Of a DNA stretch of 64,000 nucleotides, positions 1-18,897 are shown piece by piece; position 1 is the first letter of the stretch, and every line of letters begins with the position of its first letter. Origin of the DNA: Nocardia yamanashiensis NBRC 100130 (lineage in GTDB: Bacteria > Actinomycetota > Actinomycetes > Mycobacteriales > Mycobacteriaceae); contig NZ_BDCD01000002.1 in assembly GCF_001613325.1 (NCBI RefSeq), positions 124,001-188,000 of the forward strand, read 5' to 3'. Under the pieces are notes generated by a model. That model made no database searches. It was not told the origin of the DNA and worked only from the letters and a program-made list of their open reading frames with translations. The position numbers were made by a program, and so were the translations under genes.

Positions 1-10521
<10,521 letters not shown>

Positions 10522-10528
10522 CGGACCG

Positions 10529-12790
10529 TCAGGCCTGAGTCAGCCAGGCCGCCCGGATATCGCGCGGCACCCGGCCGTGCGGCCCGGCCGACATCATGGT
10601 CCAGCGCAGCGCCACCAGATCCGCCTGCAGGATGCGATACAGCCCGAAGGACAGCACGAACACCACCGCGCCGATGGCCGTCAGCGCCAGCACCGGGCCG
10701 ATCACCCGGTGCAGGTCCGCCGCATCGAGGAAGATCGCACCGGCCACCGCGCCCAATGGCGGAATCACGGCCGCCAGCAGCAGTTTCCGCGTCGTCCGCC
10801 GGGACAGCGCGGCCAGCTGCCGGGTGTCGGTGTCGCCGCTCGTCCCGTACAGCAGCAGGCCGGGGTAGTACCAGCGCACCACATGGAAGGTGACCAGGAA
10901 GTACGGGAACACGGCCGCCACCGCGCCGCTCACCAGGTGCGAGGCGAAGATGTCGGCCAGCAGCGGCGGGGGCAGGTCGCCGATCACCAATACCGCGCCG
11001 CCGAGCGGGATCAGCGCCAGCACCCAGCCGGTCATGACGATCACCGCGATGAGATCGCCGCAGCGCAAGGTCAATTCGCGGGTGTGGGTCACCCGGGCCG
11101 GGTCGTAGCGGATACCCCGGCGCATACCGCGCGGCACGATGATCACATCCCGCGCCAGATACAGCACGAGCCCGGTGAACACCGTCTGGATGATGCTGCC
11201 GGCGATGAAGGCGAAGGTCATGTACCCGGAGCGCCGCGCGGCGGGCAGGTGAATGTCCAGCAGCACCTGATTGTGCGCGTACAGGTAGAGCACCGCGAGC
11301 AGCTGCCCGGCCAGCAGCGCGGCGCTGGCGATCGGCAAGGGCGCCAGGCGTTCTCGCGCACTGCCGCGCGGCGGATCGACCAGATCGCGGGCGCGGGTGT
11401 CGAGGCAGAGTTCGAACTGCTGCACCAGTTCGGCGCTGCTCGCCCAGCGGTCCTCGCGGTCGGGCGCGAGACAGGTCCGCAGCACGCGGCGCAGCGTCGC
11501 CGGGCAGTCGGCCGGCAGTTCGGCGAAGGCGTGCTCGTCGAGTCCGTCGTGCCGGCGCCGCAGCATGCCGTCCAGCGAATTCGCGGTGTCCCCGGCATTG
11601 ATCTCGTCGGCGAAAGGCCGGTGGCCGGTGAGCAATTCCCACAGCAGCACGCCGAGAGAATAGATATCGCTGCGCTGATCCAGATCCTCGGCCCGCTCCG
11701 GCAATTGCGGATGGCAGGCCGCCAATTGCTCGGGCGACATATAGGCCAGCGAACCGCCGAAATACGCGATCGGGCTGACCCCGGCGATGTGATTGCTGAA
11801 TCCCACATTGAAGTCGGCCAGTTTCGGCACGCCCTCGGCCGTCAACAGCACGTTCGCGGGTTTGATATCCCGGTGCAGGATGCCGTGCTCGGCCGAATAA
11901 TCCAGGGCGTCGGCCAGTCCGCGTCCCAGCCAGGCCACGGTTTCCGGCCAGGACAGCGCCGCGATTTCGTCCCGCACCCCGGTGTCGGCCGGATGCACGC
12001 CCTTCGCTTCGAGGACTTCGTCGATGGCCGTCAGCAAAGTCCGCCCGTCGCGTTTCTCCGGCGGAATATCCCCGCACCGGCGCAGCACGTTCAGCAGCGT
12101 CCCGCCCGCCACGTACTCCATGTACATGAGCTTGAGATCGCGGTCCGCGAGCAGCCGCATATCGTAGACGCGCACGATATGCGGATGGTCGAGCTGCGCG
12201 AGAATCTGCGGTTCGACGCCGTGATTGTGCGAGATCTTCAAGGCGACCAGCCGCTCCATCGAGCGCTGCCGGGCCAGGAAGACCCGCGCGAACGCCCCGG
12301 AACCGAGCATCAGCAGCAGTTCGAAATCGTCGACGTTCTCCCCGGCGGCCAGCTGCTCCATCTCACCGAAGGCGCGCGGCTGGGAAATGAGCGTGCTCCG
12401 ATAGTCGCCGGTCGCGAGATCGACCCGGATGGACTCCGCGTACTCGGTCGCGTCGACGGTCACGCCGCTGTGCAGCAGGCAGTGATATTCCTCGTACAGC
12501 AGATCCGGCGGCAGCGAAATGCGCTGCAATTCGGGGAATTCCGCCACGTACTCGGACAGCCGTTTGACCGCCCCGCGCCGCCCGCGCTGCTGGAGATCCA
12601 CCTTGATCAATTCGATCAGCACCGCGGTCCGCAGCCCGGCCGTCTCGGGCAGGAACGCGGCCGGGTCCGGCATGCCCGGACCCGTTTCCCACGCCTCGGC
12701 GTAGCGCGCCACCGCCACCGCCAGCCCCGTCCGTGCGCTGATAACCCCCTGGTCGGCGCGGCCTGGCCGGAGCGGAGAATCGTGCCACAT
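10529..12790 (-). CDS. Membrane-anchored Hanks-type Ser/Thr protein kinase with DFN motif
   Basis: The predicted protein is 753 residues. About 150 residues precede the kinase fold, including a stretch (LIKVDLQQRGRRG to EYVAEFPEL) like the pre-kinase region of planctomycete kinases. The kinase has a glycine loop (GSGAFARV, 163-170), Lys185 in VALK, Glu193, the catalytic loop HRDIKPANVL (306-315) and SPEQ in the activation segment. The metal-binding DFG is DFN (326-328). After about residue 500 come roughly six hydrophobic helices, so the catalytic part should be cytoplasmic and anchored at its C-terminus; no PASTA or other extracellular sensor is visible. The ATG at 12790 is chosen because a GGGGAGGG ribosome site sits about 9 bases upstream; an in-frame ATG at 12823 is the alternative. 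The gene is convergent with the NRPS, 7 bases apart. Kinase family is sure; substrates are unknown. Confidence 0.9.
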   Translation of the reverse strand: MWHDSPLRPGRADQGVISARTGLAVAVARYAEAWETGPGMPDPAAFLPETAGLRTAVLIELIKVDLQQRGRRGAVKRLSEYVAEFPELQRISLPPDLLYEEYHCLLHSGVTVDATEYAESIRVDLATGDYRSTLISQPRAFGEMEQLAAGENVDDFELLLMLGSGAFARVFLARQRSMERLVALKISHNHGVEPQILAQLDHPHIVRVYDMRLLADRDLKLMYMEYVAGGTLLNVLRRCGDIPPEKRDGRTLLTAIDEVLEAKGVHPADTGVRDEIAALSWPETVAWLGRGLADALDYSAEHGILHRDIKPANVLLTAEGVPKLADFNVGFSNHIAGVSPIAYFGGSLAYMSPEQLAACHPQLPERAEDLDQRSDIYSLGVLLWELLTGHRPFADEINAGDTANSLDGMLRRRHDGLDEHAFAELPADCPATLRRVLRTCLAPDREDRWASSAELVQQFELCLDTRARDLVDPPRGSARERLAPLPIASAALLAGQLLAVLYLYAHNQVLLDIHLPAARRSGYMTFAFIAGSIIQTVFTGLVLYLARDVIIVPRGMRRGIRYDPARVTHTRELTLRCGDLIAVIVMTGWVLALIPLGGAVLVIGDLPPPLLADIFASHLVSGAVAAVFPYFLVTFHVVRWYYPGLLLYGTSGDTDTRQLAALSRRTTRKLLLAAVIPPLGAVAGAIFLDAADLHRVIGPVLALTAIGAVVFVLSFGLYRILQADLVALRWTMMSAGPHGRVPRDIRAAWLTQA

Positions 12791-12881
12791 CACAATCCGC
12801 CCTCCCCTCGTGCGTGGGTCCATGGTATTTCCCCGGCAACCGGAAGGCGACGGAATTGCGCAGGTGAAGATCACCCGGGGG

Positions 12882-14000
12882 TCAATCGCCCAGCGCTGCC
12901 CGGAGGAACGACTGCAGCGCATTGTCGATGGGATGGGGTTGCGGCACCCCGATGCCGTCGAGGCGGTTCCAGCGTTGCAGGTTCACCGCCAGCGATACCT
13001 GGCGTTCGCCATTGTCGCTGATCAGCGCTATCGCGCCGCCGCCCCATACGGAACCGTCGTGGCCCCAATGGATTCCGAGCCCGGGCAGGTGCTGTTTGTG
13101 CAGGCCGAGACCGTATTCGATGGACTTCAGTTCGAAGGAGATGACCGGGACGGCGGTCTGCATCGCGGTCAGGGCCTCGCGGCTGACGATTTCGCCCGCG
13201 AGCAGCAGGCCGAAGAAGGTGTTCAGGTCCGCGACGGTGGAGATCAGCGAGGCGGCCGGGCCCACGAACGACATGTCGTAGACGCTGAAGTCGCGCGGCG
13301 GGTCGATCATGCCGAACCAGGATTCGTAATGGCGGGAATGTGGGCCGTGGATATCGGGCTCGGTGGGCAGTTCGGTATCGCGCAGCCCGGCGCGTTCGAT
13401 GACGTCGCGGGTGATGTGTTTCTCCGCCGAGGCGCCGGTGATCAGCTCCAGGAGCCGGCACAGGAGCAGGTAGTTGGTGTTCGAATAGACGCCGGGGGAG
13501 CCGCCCGGGACGCCGACGGCGGGCGCGGCCACGCCGGGGGCGATCAGCTCCTCGGGGTCGAACCGGGTGAAGCGGCTGTCGTCGAGGCTGGCCGGGGTCG
13601 TTTTCGCCACCATCGGGAAGGCCGCCAGGGACGGGTAGGCGTGCGGGAGGTACTCGGCGAGACCGCTGGTGTGGTTGATCAGCATGCGGACCGTGATCGC
13701 CGTGCCCCGATCACCCGGCACCAGCTGCGGCAGGTAGCGGCCGATCGGATCGTCGAGGCCGATCTCCCCGGCGTCGACCAGGCGCAGCACGGCGGCGGCG
13801 GTGAAGGTCTTGGTGATGCTGCCGACGCGGTGCCGCATCTCCGGGGTGACGGGACGCCCGGTGTCGAGATCGGCGACTCCGCTTGCGGCACTCCAGATTT
13901 CACCACGACGGCGGACCTCGGCGAAGGCTCCGGGAATGCCCGCGTGGTGGATGGCATCGAGCGCGGACTGTAGCTTTTCGGGGTTCAGGGTGTCGTTCAC
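12882..14000 (-). CDS. Serine hydrolase, class C beta-lactamase/DD-peptidase family
   Basis: This 372-residue protein has the three active-site motifs of the family: SITK near residue 62 (nucleophile Ser and general-base Lys), YSN in the YSNTNY segment, and HDG in the WGHDGSVWGG segment that replaces KTG. The INHTSGL stretch is also typical. There is no signal peptide, so a cytoplasmic esterase or peptidase role is as likely as drug resistance. It starts with GTG at 14000 and lies 7 bases downstream of the AraC gene on the same strand, so the two are probably co-transcribed. The family is clear; the substrate cannot be read from the sequence. Confidence 0.88.
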   Translation of the reverse strand: MNDTLNPEKLQSALDAIHHAGIPGAFAEVRRRGEIWSAASGVADLDTGRPVTPEMRHRVGSITKTFTAAAVLRLVDAGEIGLDDPIGRYLPQLVPGDRGTAITVRMLINHTSGLAEYLPHAYPSLAAFPMVAKTTPASLDDSRFTRFDPEELIAPGVAAPAVGVPGGSPGVYSNTNYLLLCRLLELITGASAEKHITRDVIERAGLRDTELPTEPDIHGPHSRHYESWFGMIDPPRDFSVYDMSFVGPAASLISTVADLNTFFGLLLAGEIVSREALTAMQTAVPVISFELKSIEYGLGLHKQHLPGLGIHWGHDGSVWGGGAIALISDNGERQVSLAVNLQRWNRLDGIGVPQPHPIDNALQSFLRAALGD

Positions 14001-14007
14001 ACACCGA

Positions 14008-14877
14008 CTATCGGGCGCGCGCGGGCTCCGGGTATTGGAAGAATTTTCCCCACGCCCGATACCGGTACCGGGCGATATCGGGCAGGTAATGGGTGGCCAG
14101 CACGCCGGGCGAGCGGTTCGCGAACAGCGCCACGTCGCGACACAGATGCGCTTGATCGGTATAACCGCAGTCCAGGGCCACGTCGACGGCCCGCCGACCC
14201 GCCAGCAGACCGTCCACCGCGGACCGGAAGCGAACCAGCATGGCGGCGCGCTTCGGGGTCAGCCCGATCTGCGATTCGAACCGCGACCACAACCGCTTAT
14301 GGCTCCAGCCCACGTAGTCGGCCAGCTCACCGATCCGCACCTGGCCCCCGGACCCGAGAATACGATTCCAACCCGCCAGCACCTCCGGATCGATCGCGGG
14401 CGCCCGGTCACCCTGTGCCAGAAACGATTTCGTCACCGTGAACCGTTCCTCCCAGCTCCGTACTGCTGCCAGCCGCTCCCGCAGCCGCCGGGCCCGCTCG
14501 CCCCAGAGCTCGTCCAGGTCGAGCGCGCCCCGGCCCAAATCCTTTGGGGCGACACCCAAGAACGCATACGCCTGGATCGGCGACAGGCGAATCTCGACGC
14601 ACTCCGCGCGGTCGGCGCGAATCCGCATGGGCTCGACGGGCAGCCCGGCCACGAACCCGCCGAGCTCCCGCCGCCCGGCCACATCGTCGACCGTCAGCCC
14701 GCGCCCGCCGAACTCGATCAGCACGGTCACCGCCGCCGTCCCCGCCACACGCAGATCCACCCCGGCCGCGCCGGTATCGCGGTACCCGATGATCGTGGTC
14801 CCCGGGGGCGCGCCCGCGGCCGGACCCGCGAAATCCCAGCTCATCCGCGGGTCGAGGCCGAAGTCCTGGATGCTCAC
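14008..14877 (-). CDS. AraC-family transcriptional regulator
   Basis: The 289-residue protein has a C-terminal AraC/XylS double helix-turn-helix (about residues 190-280): the first helix pair around IGELADYVGWSHKRLWSRF and the second around AVDVALDCGYTDQAHLCRDV. The N-terminal 170 residues match the short effector domain of small actinobacterial AraC proteins. It starts with GTG at 14877 and ends 7 bases before the beta-lactamase-like gene, which is its most likely target or partner. The effector is unknown. Confidence 0.88.
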   Translation of the reverse strand: MSIQDFGLDPRMSWDFAGPAAGAPPGTTIIGYRDTGAAGVDLRVAGTAAVTVLIEFGGRGLTVDDVAGRRELGGFVAGLPVEPMRIRADRAECVEIRLSPIQAYAFLGVAPKDLGRGALDLDELWGERARRLRERLAAVRSWEERFTVTKSFLAQGDRAPAIDPEVLAGWNRILGSGGQVRIGELADYVGWSHKRLWSRFESQIGLTPKRAAMLVRFRSAVDGLLAGRRAVDVALDCGYTDQAHLCRDVALFANRSPGVLATHYLPDIARYRYRAWGKFFQYPEPARAR

Positions 14878-14921
14878 CGCTCCAGGCTACGACGCTCACA
14901 AGCATCACTGCACGGTGCGCT

Positions 14922-15623
14922 TCACCAGGGCAGGGGGCCGGCGGCGTCGAAATAGCCGCCGGTCGGGCCGTTGCGGTCCAGCTGCGCCATTCGCACGATG
15001 ATTTCGGCGCCTTCGCGCACGGTCTGGTGTCCGGCGTGGGCGTTGAGATCGGTTGCGGTGTAGCCGGGTTCGACCGCGTTGATCCGGATATCGGGGAAGG
15101 CCTTCGCGTATTGCACGGTGATGCGATTGACCGCGGTTTTCGACGCGGGATAGGACAGGCCGGGATAGGCGTGGGCATTGGTGCCCGGGGTTGTGCTGCG
15201 TGTCATCGAAGCCAGGGAACTGCTGACGTTCACGATGACCGGTGCGGGTGATTTCCGGAGCAACGGCAAGAAGGCGTGCACGACGCGCACTATGCCGAAG
15301 ACGTTGGTGTCGAAGACCGTTCGCAGCATGTCGGCGGTGACGTCGGCGAGATCCACCGCGCCGTTGCCCTCGACATCGATGCCGGCATTGTTGATGAGCA
15401 CGTCCAGGCCGCCCTCCGCCGCAATGAGTTTCGCCGCCGCATCTACAGATGAGTCGTCGGTGACGTCCAATTGCACTGCGCGAGCGCCGATTCGGGCGGC
15501 GGCGGCCTGTCCTCGTTCGGCATCACGGCTGCCCAGGTAGACGGTGTGACCCGCCTCGGTGAGCCGTCGGGCGGTTTCGAATCCGAGGCCTTTGTTCGCG
15601 CCGGTGATGAGTGTCGTCGTCAT
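14922..15623 (-). CDS. Short-chain dehydrogenase/reductase (SDR)
   Basis: A 233-residue classical SDR. It has the NAD(P) motif TGANKGLGFE at the N-terminus, NNAG near residue 83, Ser in VNVSSSLASM, and the catalytic pair YPASK. Charged residues after the second strand (SRDAERG) suggest NADPH use. ATG 15623 is chosen because the Rossmann motif begins 7 residues later; longer upstream reading is not conserved. It is divergent from the XRE regulator at 15726, a pairing that usually means the regulator controls the SDR. The substrate is unknown. Confidence 0.9.
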   Translation of the reverse strand: MTTTLITGANKGLGFETARRLTEAGHTVYLGSRDAERGQAAAARIGARAVQLDVTDDSSVDAAAKLIAAEGGLDVLINNAGIDVEGNGAVDLADVTADMLRTVFDTNVFGIVRVVHAFLPLLRKSPAPVIVNVSSSLASMTRSTTPGTNAHAYPGLSYPASKTAVNRITVQYAKAFPDIRINAVEPGYTATDLNAHAGHQTVREGAEIIVRMAQLDRNGPTGGYFDAAGPLPW

Positions 15624-15675
15624 GAATTCAGGCTCGTGCCGCACCGGCGGATCAACCAGTCGACTGATCTTCCTG

Positions 15676-15698
15676 GGACTGCCGATACCAGGCAGTCC
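15676..15698. promoter_or_regulatory. Dyad between SDR and XRE regulator genes
   Basis: GGACTGCC and GGCAGTCC form a perfect 8-base inverted repeat with a 7-base centre in the 102-base divergent gap. A nearby repeat of GCCGATAC overlaps it. The position fits an operator for the MmyB-type regulator that starts at 15726. The binding role is inferred. Confidence 0.45.
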
Positions 15699-15725
15699 GA
15701 ACCGCCGATACGATGCGCGGGCACA

Positions 15726-16562
15726 ATGAATCCCATGGCTTCGGCGGAATTCGGTATCGCGCTGCGGCGCTGGCGTGATCAGGCATCGCCCGATGCCGCC
15801 GGACTGCCCGCGGTCGGCGCCCGGCGCGCGCCCGGATTGCGGCGTGAGGAATTGGCGCTGCTGGCCGGGATCTCGGTCGACTACGTCACCCGGCTCGAAC
15901 AGGGTCGCGCTTCCAATCCCTCGCCGCAGGTCGTCGAAGCGCTGGCGCGGGCCCTGCGGCTGTCGCCGGACGAGCGCGGCCACCTCTACCGGCTGGCCGG
16001 GCTCGTCCTGCCGGAACCAGGCACCGTGCCCACCGTCATCCCGCCCGCCGTGCAGCGCATGCTGGATCGGCTGGCGGGCATCCCGGTCGCCGTCTTCGAC
16101 GCGTCCTGGACCCTGCTGCAAGCGAATCCGGCCTGCGCGGCGCTACTGGGCGATCCGGCGGACTGGCAGGGCCGGGCCCGCAATCGCGTCTGGCGGCATT
16201 TCGTCGGCCCCGGCTCGGTGGGCCGGTACGCGCCGGAAACCCTGGCGGCTCTCGAAACCGCGCTCGTCTCCGACCTGCGCGATGCCGGACTGCGCTATCC
16301 CGCCGACCGTCGCCTCCGGGAACTCGTCGCCGACCTGCGCACGCACAGCGCCCGCTTCGCCGCGCTCTGGGAATCCGGCACGGTCGCCGGTTACGACGTC
16401 ACGGTCAAGACCATCGACCATCCGACCGCCGGTGAGCTCACCCTGGACTGCGCGGTGCTGACCGTCGCGGGCTGCGATCTGCGGATCATGATCGACACCG
16501 CCGAGCCGGGCAGCGCGGACGCCGAACGTCTCGCGCTGCTCACCGCAGTCGCGGTCGGCTAG
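15726..16562 (+). CDS. XRE-family regulator with MmyB-like ligand domain
   Basis: A 278-residue protein with an N-terminal XRE helix-turn-helix (about residues 10-75; RREELALLAGISVDYVTRLE is the recognition part) and a C-terminal PAS-like MmyB/MLTR ligand-binding region starting near AVQRMLDRL. Actinobacteria have many such regulators, usually divergent from one oxidoreductase gene, as here with the SDR at 14922. ATG 15726 and ATG 15735 are both possible; neither has a strong ribosome site. The ligand is unknown. Confidence 0.87.
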   Translation: MNPMASAEFGIALRRWRDQASPDAAGLPAVGARRAPGLRREELALLAGISVDYVTRLEQGRASNPSPQVVEALARALRLSPDERGHLYRLAGLVLPEPGTVPTVIPPAVQRMLDRLAGIPVAVFDASWTLLQANPACAALLGDPADWQGRARNRVWRHFVGPGSVGRYAPETLAALETALVSDLRDAGLRYPADRRLRELVADLRTHSARFAALWESGTVAGYDVTVKTIDHPTAGELTLDCAVLTVAGCDLRIMIDTAEPGSADAERLALLTAVAVG

Positions 16563-16572
16563 CCGGGCCGGT

Positions 16573-16860
16573 TCACTCCTCGGAGAAGGTGCCCATCACC
16601 GGCAGCCACTCGACCACGCGCTTGGCCTCGATCAGGCCGAGGGTGGCGAACGGGTCCTCCGGCAGCAGCTTCTCCACCACTTCGATGTTCTCGGCGCGGA
16701 ACAGGATCAGCGCGCCGCTGCCGTCGGTGTACGGGCCGCTGGTCAGGATGGTGCCCTGGTCGACGAGATTGTTGAGGAAGGCGCGATGGGCCGGGCGGTT
16801 CTCCAGGCGGGCCGCGGCGGTGGCATCGGTGTAGGTGTAGTGGACGGCGAAGATCGGCAC
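16573..16860 (-). CDS. YciI family protein
   Basis: A 95-residue protein of the YciI (ferredoxin-like alpha-beta) family. It shows the usual FAVHYTYTD start, RPAHRAFL, the SGPYTDGSGALILF hairpin, the DPF motif, and the late VEWLPVMGTF segment. The GTG at 16860 gives the normal family length and places the first beta strand at the start. The conserved His and Asp form a pocket in family members but the reaction is not established for most. It lies 38 bases after argA on the same strand and may be read with it. Confidence 0.85.
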   Translation of the reverse strand: MPIFAVHYTYTDATAAARLENRPAHRAFLNNLVDQGTILTSGPYTDGSGALILFRAENIEVVEKLLPEDPFATLGLIEAKRVVEWLPVMGTFSEE

Positions 16861-16898
16861 GATGCGAACTTTCTGATCGGTGGAGTGATGCGAAGAAG

Positions 16899-17441
16899 TC
16901 AGAGCGTCAACAGCATTCGAGTATTCCCGAGCGTGTTCGGCTTGACGTAGCTCAAATCCAGGAACTCCGCGACACCGGTGTCGTAGGAGCGGCACATCTC
17001 GGCGTAGACCTCGGCGGTCACCGGGGTGCCCTCGATCTCCACGAACCCGTGCCGGCCGAAGAAATCCACCTCGAAGGTCAGTACGAACAACCGCTTCAGT
17101 TCCAGCTCCCGCGCGACCGCCACCAGCTGTTCCACGATCAGGCGGCCCGCGCCGGTGCCCTTGATGTCCGGGTGCACCGCCACGGTGCGCACCTCGCCCA
17201 GATCCGCCCACAGCACGTGCAGCGCCCCACAGCCCACCAGCGTGCCGTGCTGCTCCGCGACCCAGAACTCCTGAACCGCCTCGTACAGCGTGACCAGGTT
17301 CTTTTCCAGGAGGATCTTGCCGGCGTAGATGTCGATGAGGTTCTTGATCTGCGGCACATCCGAGGTTCGCGCGCGGCGCACGAGCGGCCGCGCCGTCGTC
17401 TCGCCGTCCGCTGAACCGCTGTGAGGTGCCCGTGTTGTCAT
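16899..17441 (-). CDS. argA: Amino-acid N-acetyltransferase (N-acetylglutamate synthase, GNAT type)
   Basis: A 180-residue GNAT protein that matches the short actinobacterial ArgA (M. tuberculosis Rv2747 type), which makes N-acetylglutamate for arginine synthesis. Visible features are RRARTSDVPQIKNLI at the start, the acetyl-CoA loop HPDIKGTGAGRLIVEQL (about residues 92-108), and FFGRHGFVEI. It lacks the amino-acid kinase domain of E. coli ArgA, as expected. The ATG at 17441 was chosen by comparison with the family start. It is divergent from pgsA, the order found in mycobacteria. Confidence 0.88.
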   Translation of the reverse strand: MTTRAPHSGSADGETTARPLVRRARTSDVPQIKNLIDIYAGKILLEKNLVTLYEAVQEFWVAEQHGTLVGCGALHVLWADLGEVRTVAVHPDIKGTGAGRLIVEQLVAVARELELKRLFVLTFEVDFFGRHGFVEIEGTPVTAEVYAEMCRSYDTGVAEFLDLSYVKPNTLGNTRMLLTL

Positions 17442-17516
17442 GGGGTGCACAGTAGTCGGCCCTCGTACCGATAGGCTTGGTGGTGTGTCGTACATCCAGT
17501 CCCCTCGCATACCGGA

Positions 17517-18266
17517 ATGGTCCGGAAACCATGGCCGGTGCCGCGGCCGGTGGGGGCGCTGGTGACGGTGCAGCGTGACGAGGTGGAAGGTCGCTGGGCC
17601 GATGCCGGTCCGAGCCGGCCGGGGTTCGTGCCGATCACCCACGGGGAGCCGGGGCCCCGGGTGGAGCCGGCGGCGACCCAGCAGATAGAGCCGGCGGCGG
17701 TGCCGCTGATGAATATCGCCAATGTGCTGACCGTGCTACGCATCCTGATCGTGCCGCTGTTCCTGATGGCGTTGTTCGCCGGCGGCGGGCACGATCCGGG
17801 CTGGCGCTGGGGCGCGGCCGCGCTGTTCGGCATCGCGGCCATCACCGATCGCATCGACGGGCAGCTGGCCCGGAAGTACGGTCTGGTCACCGATTTCGGC
17901 AAACTCATGGATCCGATCGCCGACAAGGCCCTGATCGGGGCGGCGCTGATCGGGCTGTCCATGCTGGGCGATCTGCCGTGGTGGATGACGCTGGTGATCA
18001 TCGCCCGGGAAGTGGGCGTGACGCTGCTGCGGCTGGCGGTGGTGCGCCGCGGCGTGATCCCGGCCGGACGCGGCGGCAAGCTCAAGACGCTGGTGCAGTC
18101 GGTGGCGATCGCCGCGCTGTTGCTGCCGCTCTCCGGCGGATTCGCCACGGCCGGAACGGCATTGATGTACGTGGCGGTGGTGCTCACCGTCGGCACCGGG
18201 CTCGACTACGTGGGCCAGGCCGCGCGGCTGTGGTTCGGTTCGCCCGGCGGCCGCCGTGCCGCCTGA
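17517..18266 (+). CDS. pgsA: CDP-diacylglycerol-glycerol-3-phosphate 3-phosphatidyltransferase
   Basis: This membrane enzyme makes phosphatidylglycerol phosphate, the precursor of phosphatidylglycerol and cardiolipin. The CDP-alcohol phosphotransferase signature is intact: D-R-I-D-G-Q-L-A-R then G and two Asp in TDFGKLMDPIADK (about residues 121-145). Four to five hydrophobic helices follow NIANVLTVLRI. The conserved protein starts near Met65 (17709), so the 64-residue N-terminal part from ATG 17517 is doubtful; a GTG inside it is another option. It overlaps the following cinA gene by 11 bases, pointing to co-translation. Position before clgR matches pgsA3 of M. tuberculosis. Confidence 0.88.
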   Translation: MVRKPWPVPRPVGALVTVQRDEVEGRWADAGPSRPGFVPITHGEPGPRVEPAATQQIEPAAVPLMNIANVLTVLRILIVPLFLMALFAGGGHDPGWRWGAAALFGIAAITDRIDGQLARKYGLVTDFGKLMDPIADKALIGAALIGLSMLGDLPWWMTLVIIAREVGVTLLRLAVVRRGVIPAGRGGKLKTLVQSVAIAALLLPLSGGFATAGTALMYVAVVLTVGTGLDYVGQAARLWFGSPGGRRAA

Positions 18267-18816
18267 ACAGGTACCCGCCCCGCATATGGCGACCGCACCG
18301 GACGCCAGGCAGTTACCTGTTCACCGTGACCCGTTGCTCGACGACGTGCCCGAGGCCGCCGAGCTGGTCGGCGCGCTGAAGGCCGCCGGGCAGACCGTCG
18401 CCACCGCGGAATCGCTGACCGCCGGGCTGCTGTCCGCCACCATCGCGGGAATTCCGGGGGCGAGCGCCGTGTTGCGGGGTGGACTGATCGTCTACGCCAC
18501 CGACCTGAAAAGCACCCTCGCCGATGTGAGTGCGGACACGCTGACCAGCGACGGAGCGGTGGCGGCGAGTACCGCCGAGCAACTGGCGGTGGGCGCCCGC
18601 AATCGCTGTGGCGCGGACTGGGGTTTGGGACTCACCGGCGTCGCCGGACCCGAACCGCAAGACGAATGCCCGGTCGGCACGGTATTCCTGGGTATAGCCG
18701 GACCCGAGGGAACCGAGGTGATCCGGTTGAAACTGTCGGGAGACCGGTGGACGATCAGGGTGGGTGCGGTCCGTGCCGCGGTCACCGAGCTCGTCCGGGG
18801 AATTCGGGGCGGGTGA
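18256..18816 (+). CDS. CinA C-terminal domain protein, nicotinamide-nucleotide amidohydrolase (PncC-like)
   Basis: A 186-residue protein made only of the CinA C-terminal domain, which in PncC converts NMN to nicotinate mononucleotide. The conserved stretch AESLTAGLLSATIAGIPGAS carries the catalytic Ser, GGLIVYATDLKS carries the Tyr and Lys, and GLTGVAGPEPQDECPVGTVF closes the site. The N-terminal MoaB-like half of full CinA is absent, as in E. coli PncC (YgaD). Start is GTG 18256, overlapping pgsA; ATG 18286 is the alternative. It sits between pgsA and clgR, which are neighbours in M. tuberculosis. Confidence 0.87.
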   Translation: MPPEQVPAPHMATAPDARQLPVHRDPLLDDVPEAAELVGALKAAGQTVATAESLTAGLLSATIAGIPGASAVLRGGLIVYATDLKSTLADVSADTLTSDGAVAASTAEQLAVGARNRCGADWGLGLTGVAGPEPQDECPVGTVFLGIAGPEGTEVIRLKLSGDRWTIRVGAVRAAVTELVRGIRGG

Positions 18817-18823
18817 GCAGGCC

Positions 18824-18850
18824 GGGAACGCGCGGCCGACGCCGGACGTT
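18824..18850 (+). promoter_or_regulatory. SigE-type ECF promoter upstream of clgR
   Basis: GGGAAC (18824-18829) and CGTT (18847-18850) are separated by 17 bases, the arrangement of mycobacterial SigE/ECF envelope-stress promoters. Transcription would begin about 18857 and give a leader of roughly 40 bases before clgR. In M. tuberculosis clgR is known to be under SigE, which supports the reading. Confidence 0.6.
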
Positions 18851-18897
18851 GTCCAGTCAGACGCTGGGTCCGGCGAGACGAGTGTGAGGAGAACGAG

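Noticed and set aside
10577..13021. 814-residue plus-strand open frame opposite the kinase
   Set aside because: The His/Arg/Gln-rich translation is the antisense of the kinase, which has all catalytic motifs.
15471..15725. N-terminal extension of the XRE regulator
   Set aside because: The extra 85 residues would be encoded over the divergent SDR gene and its promoter; the conserved start is at 15726 or 15735.
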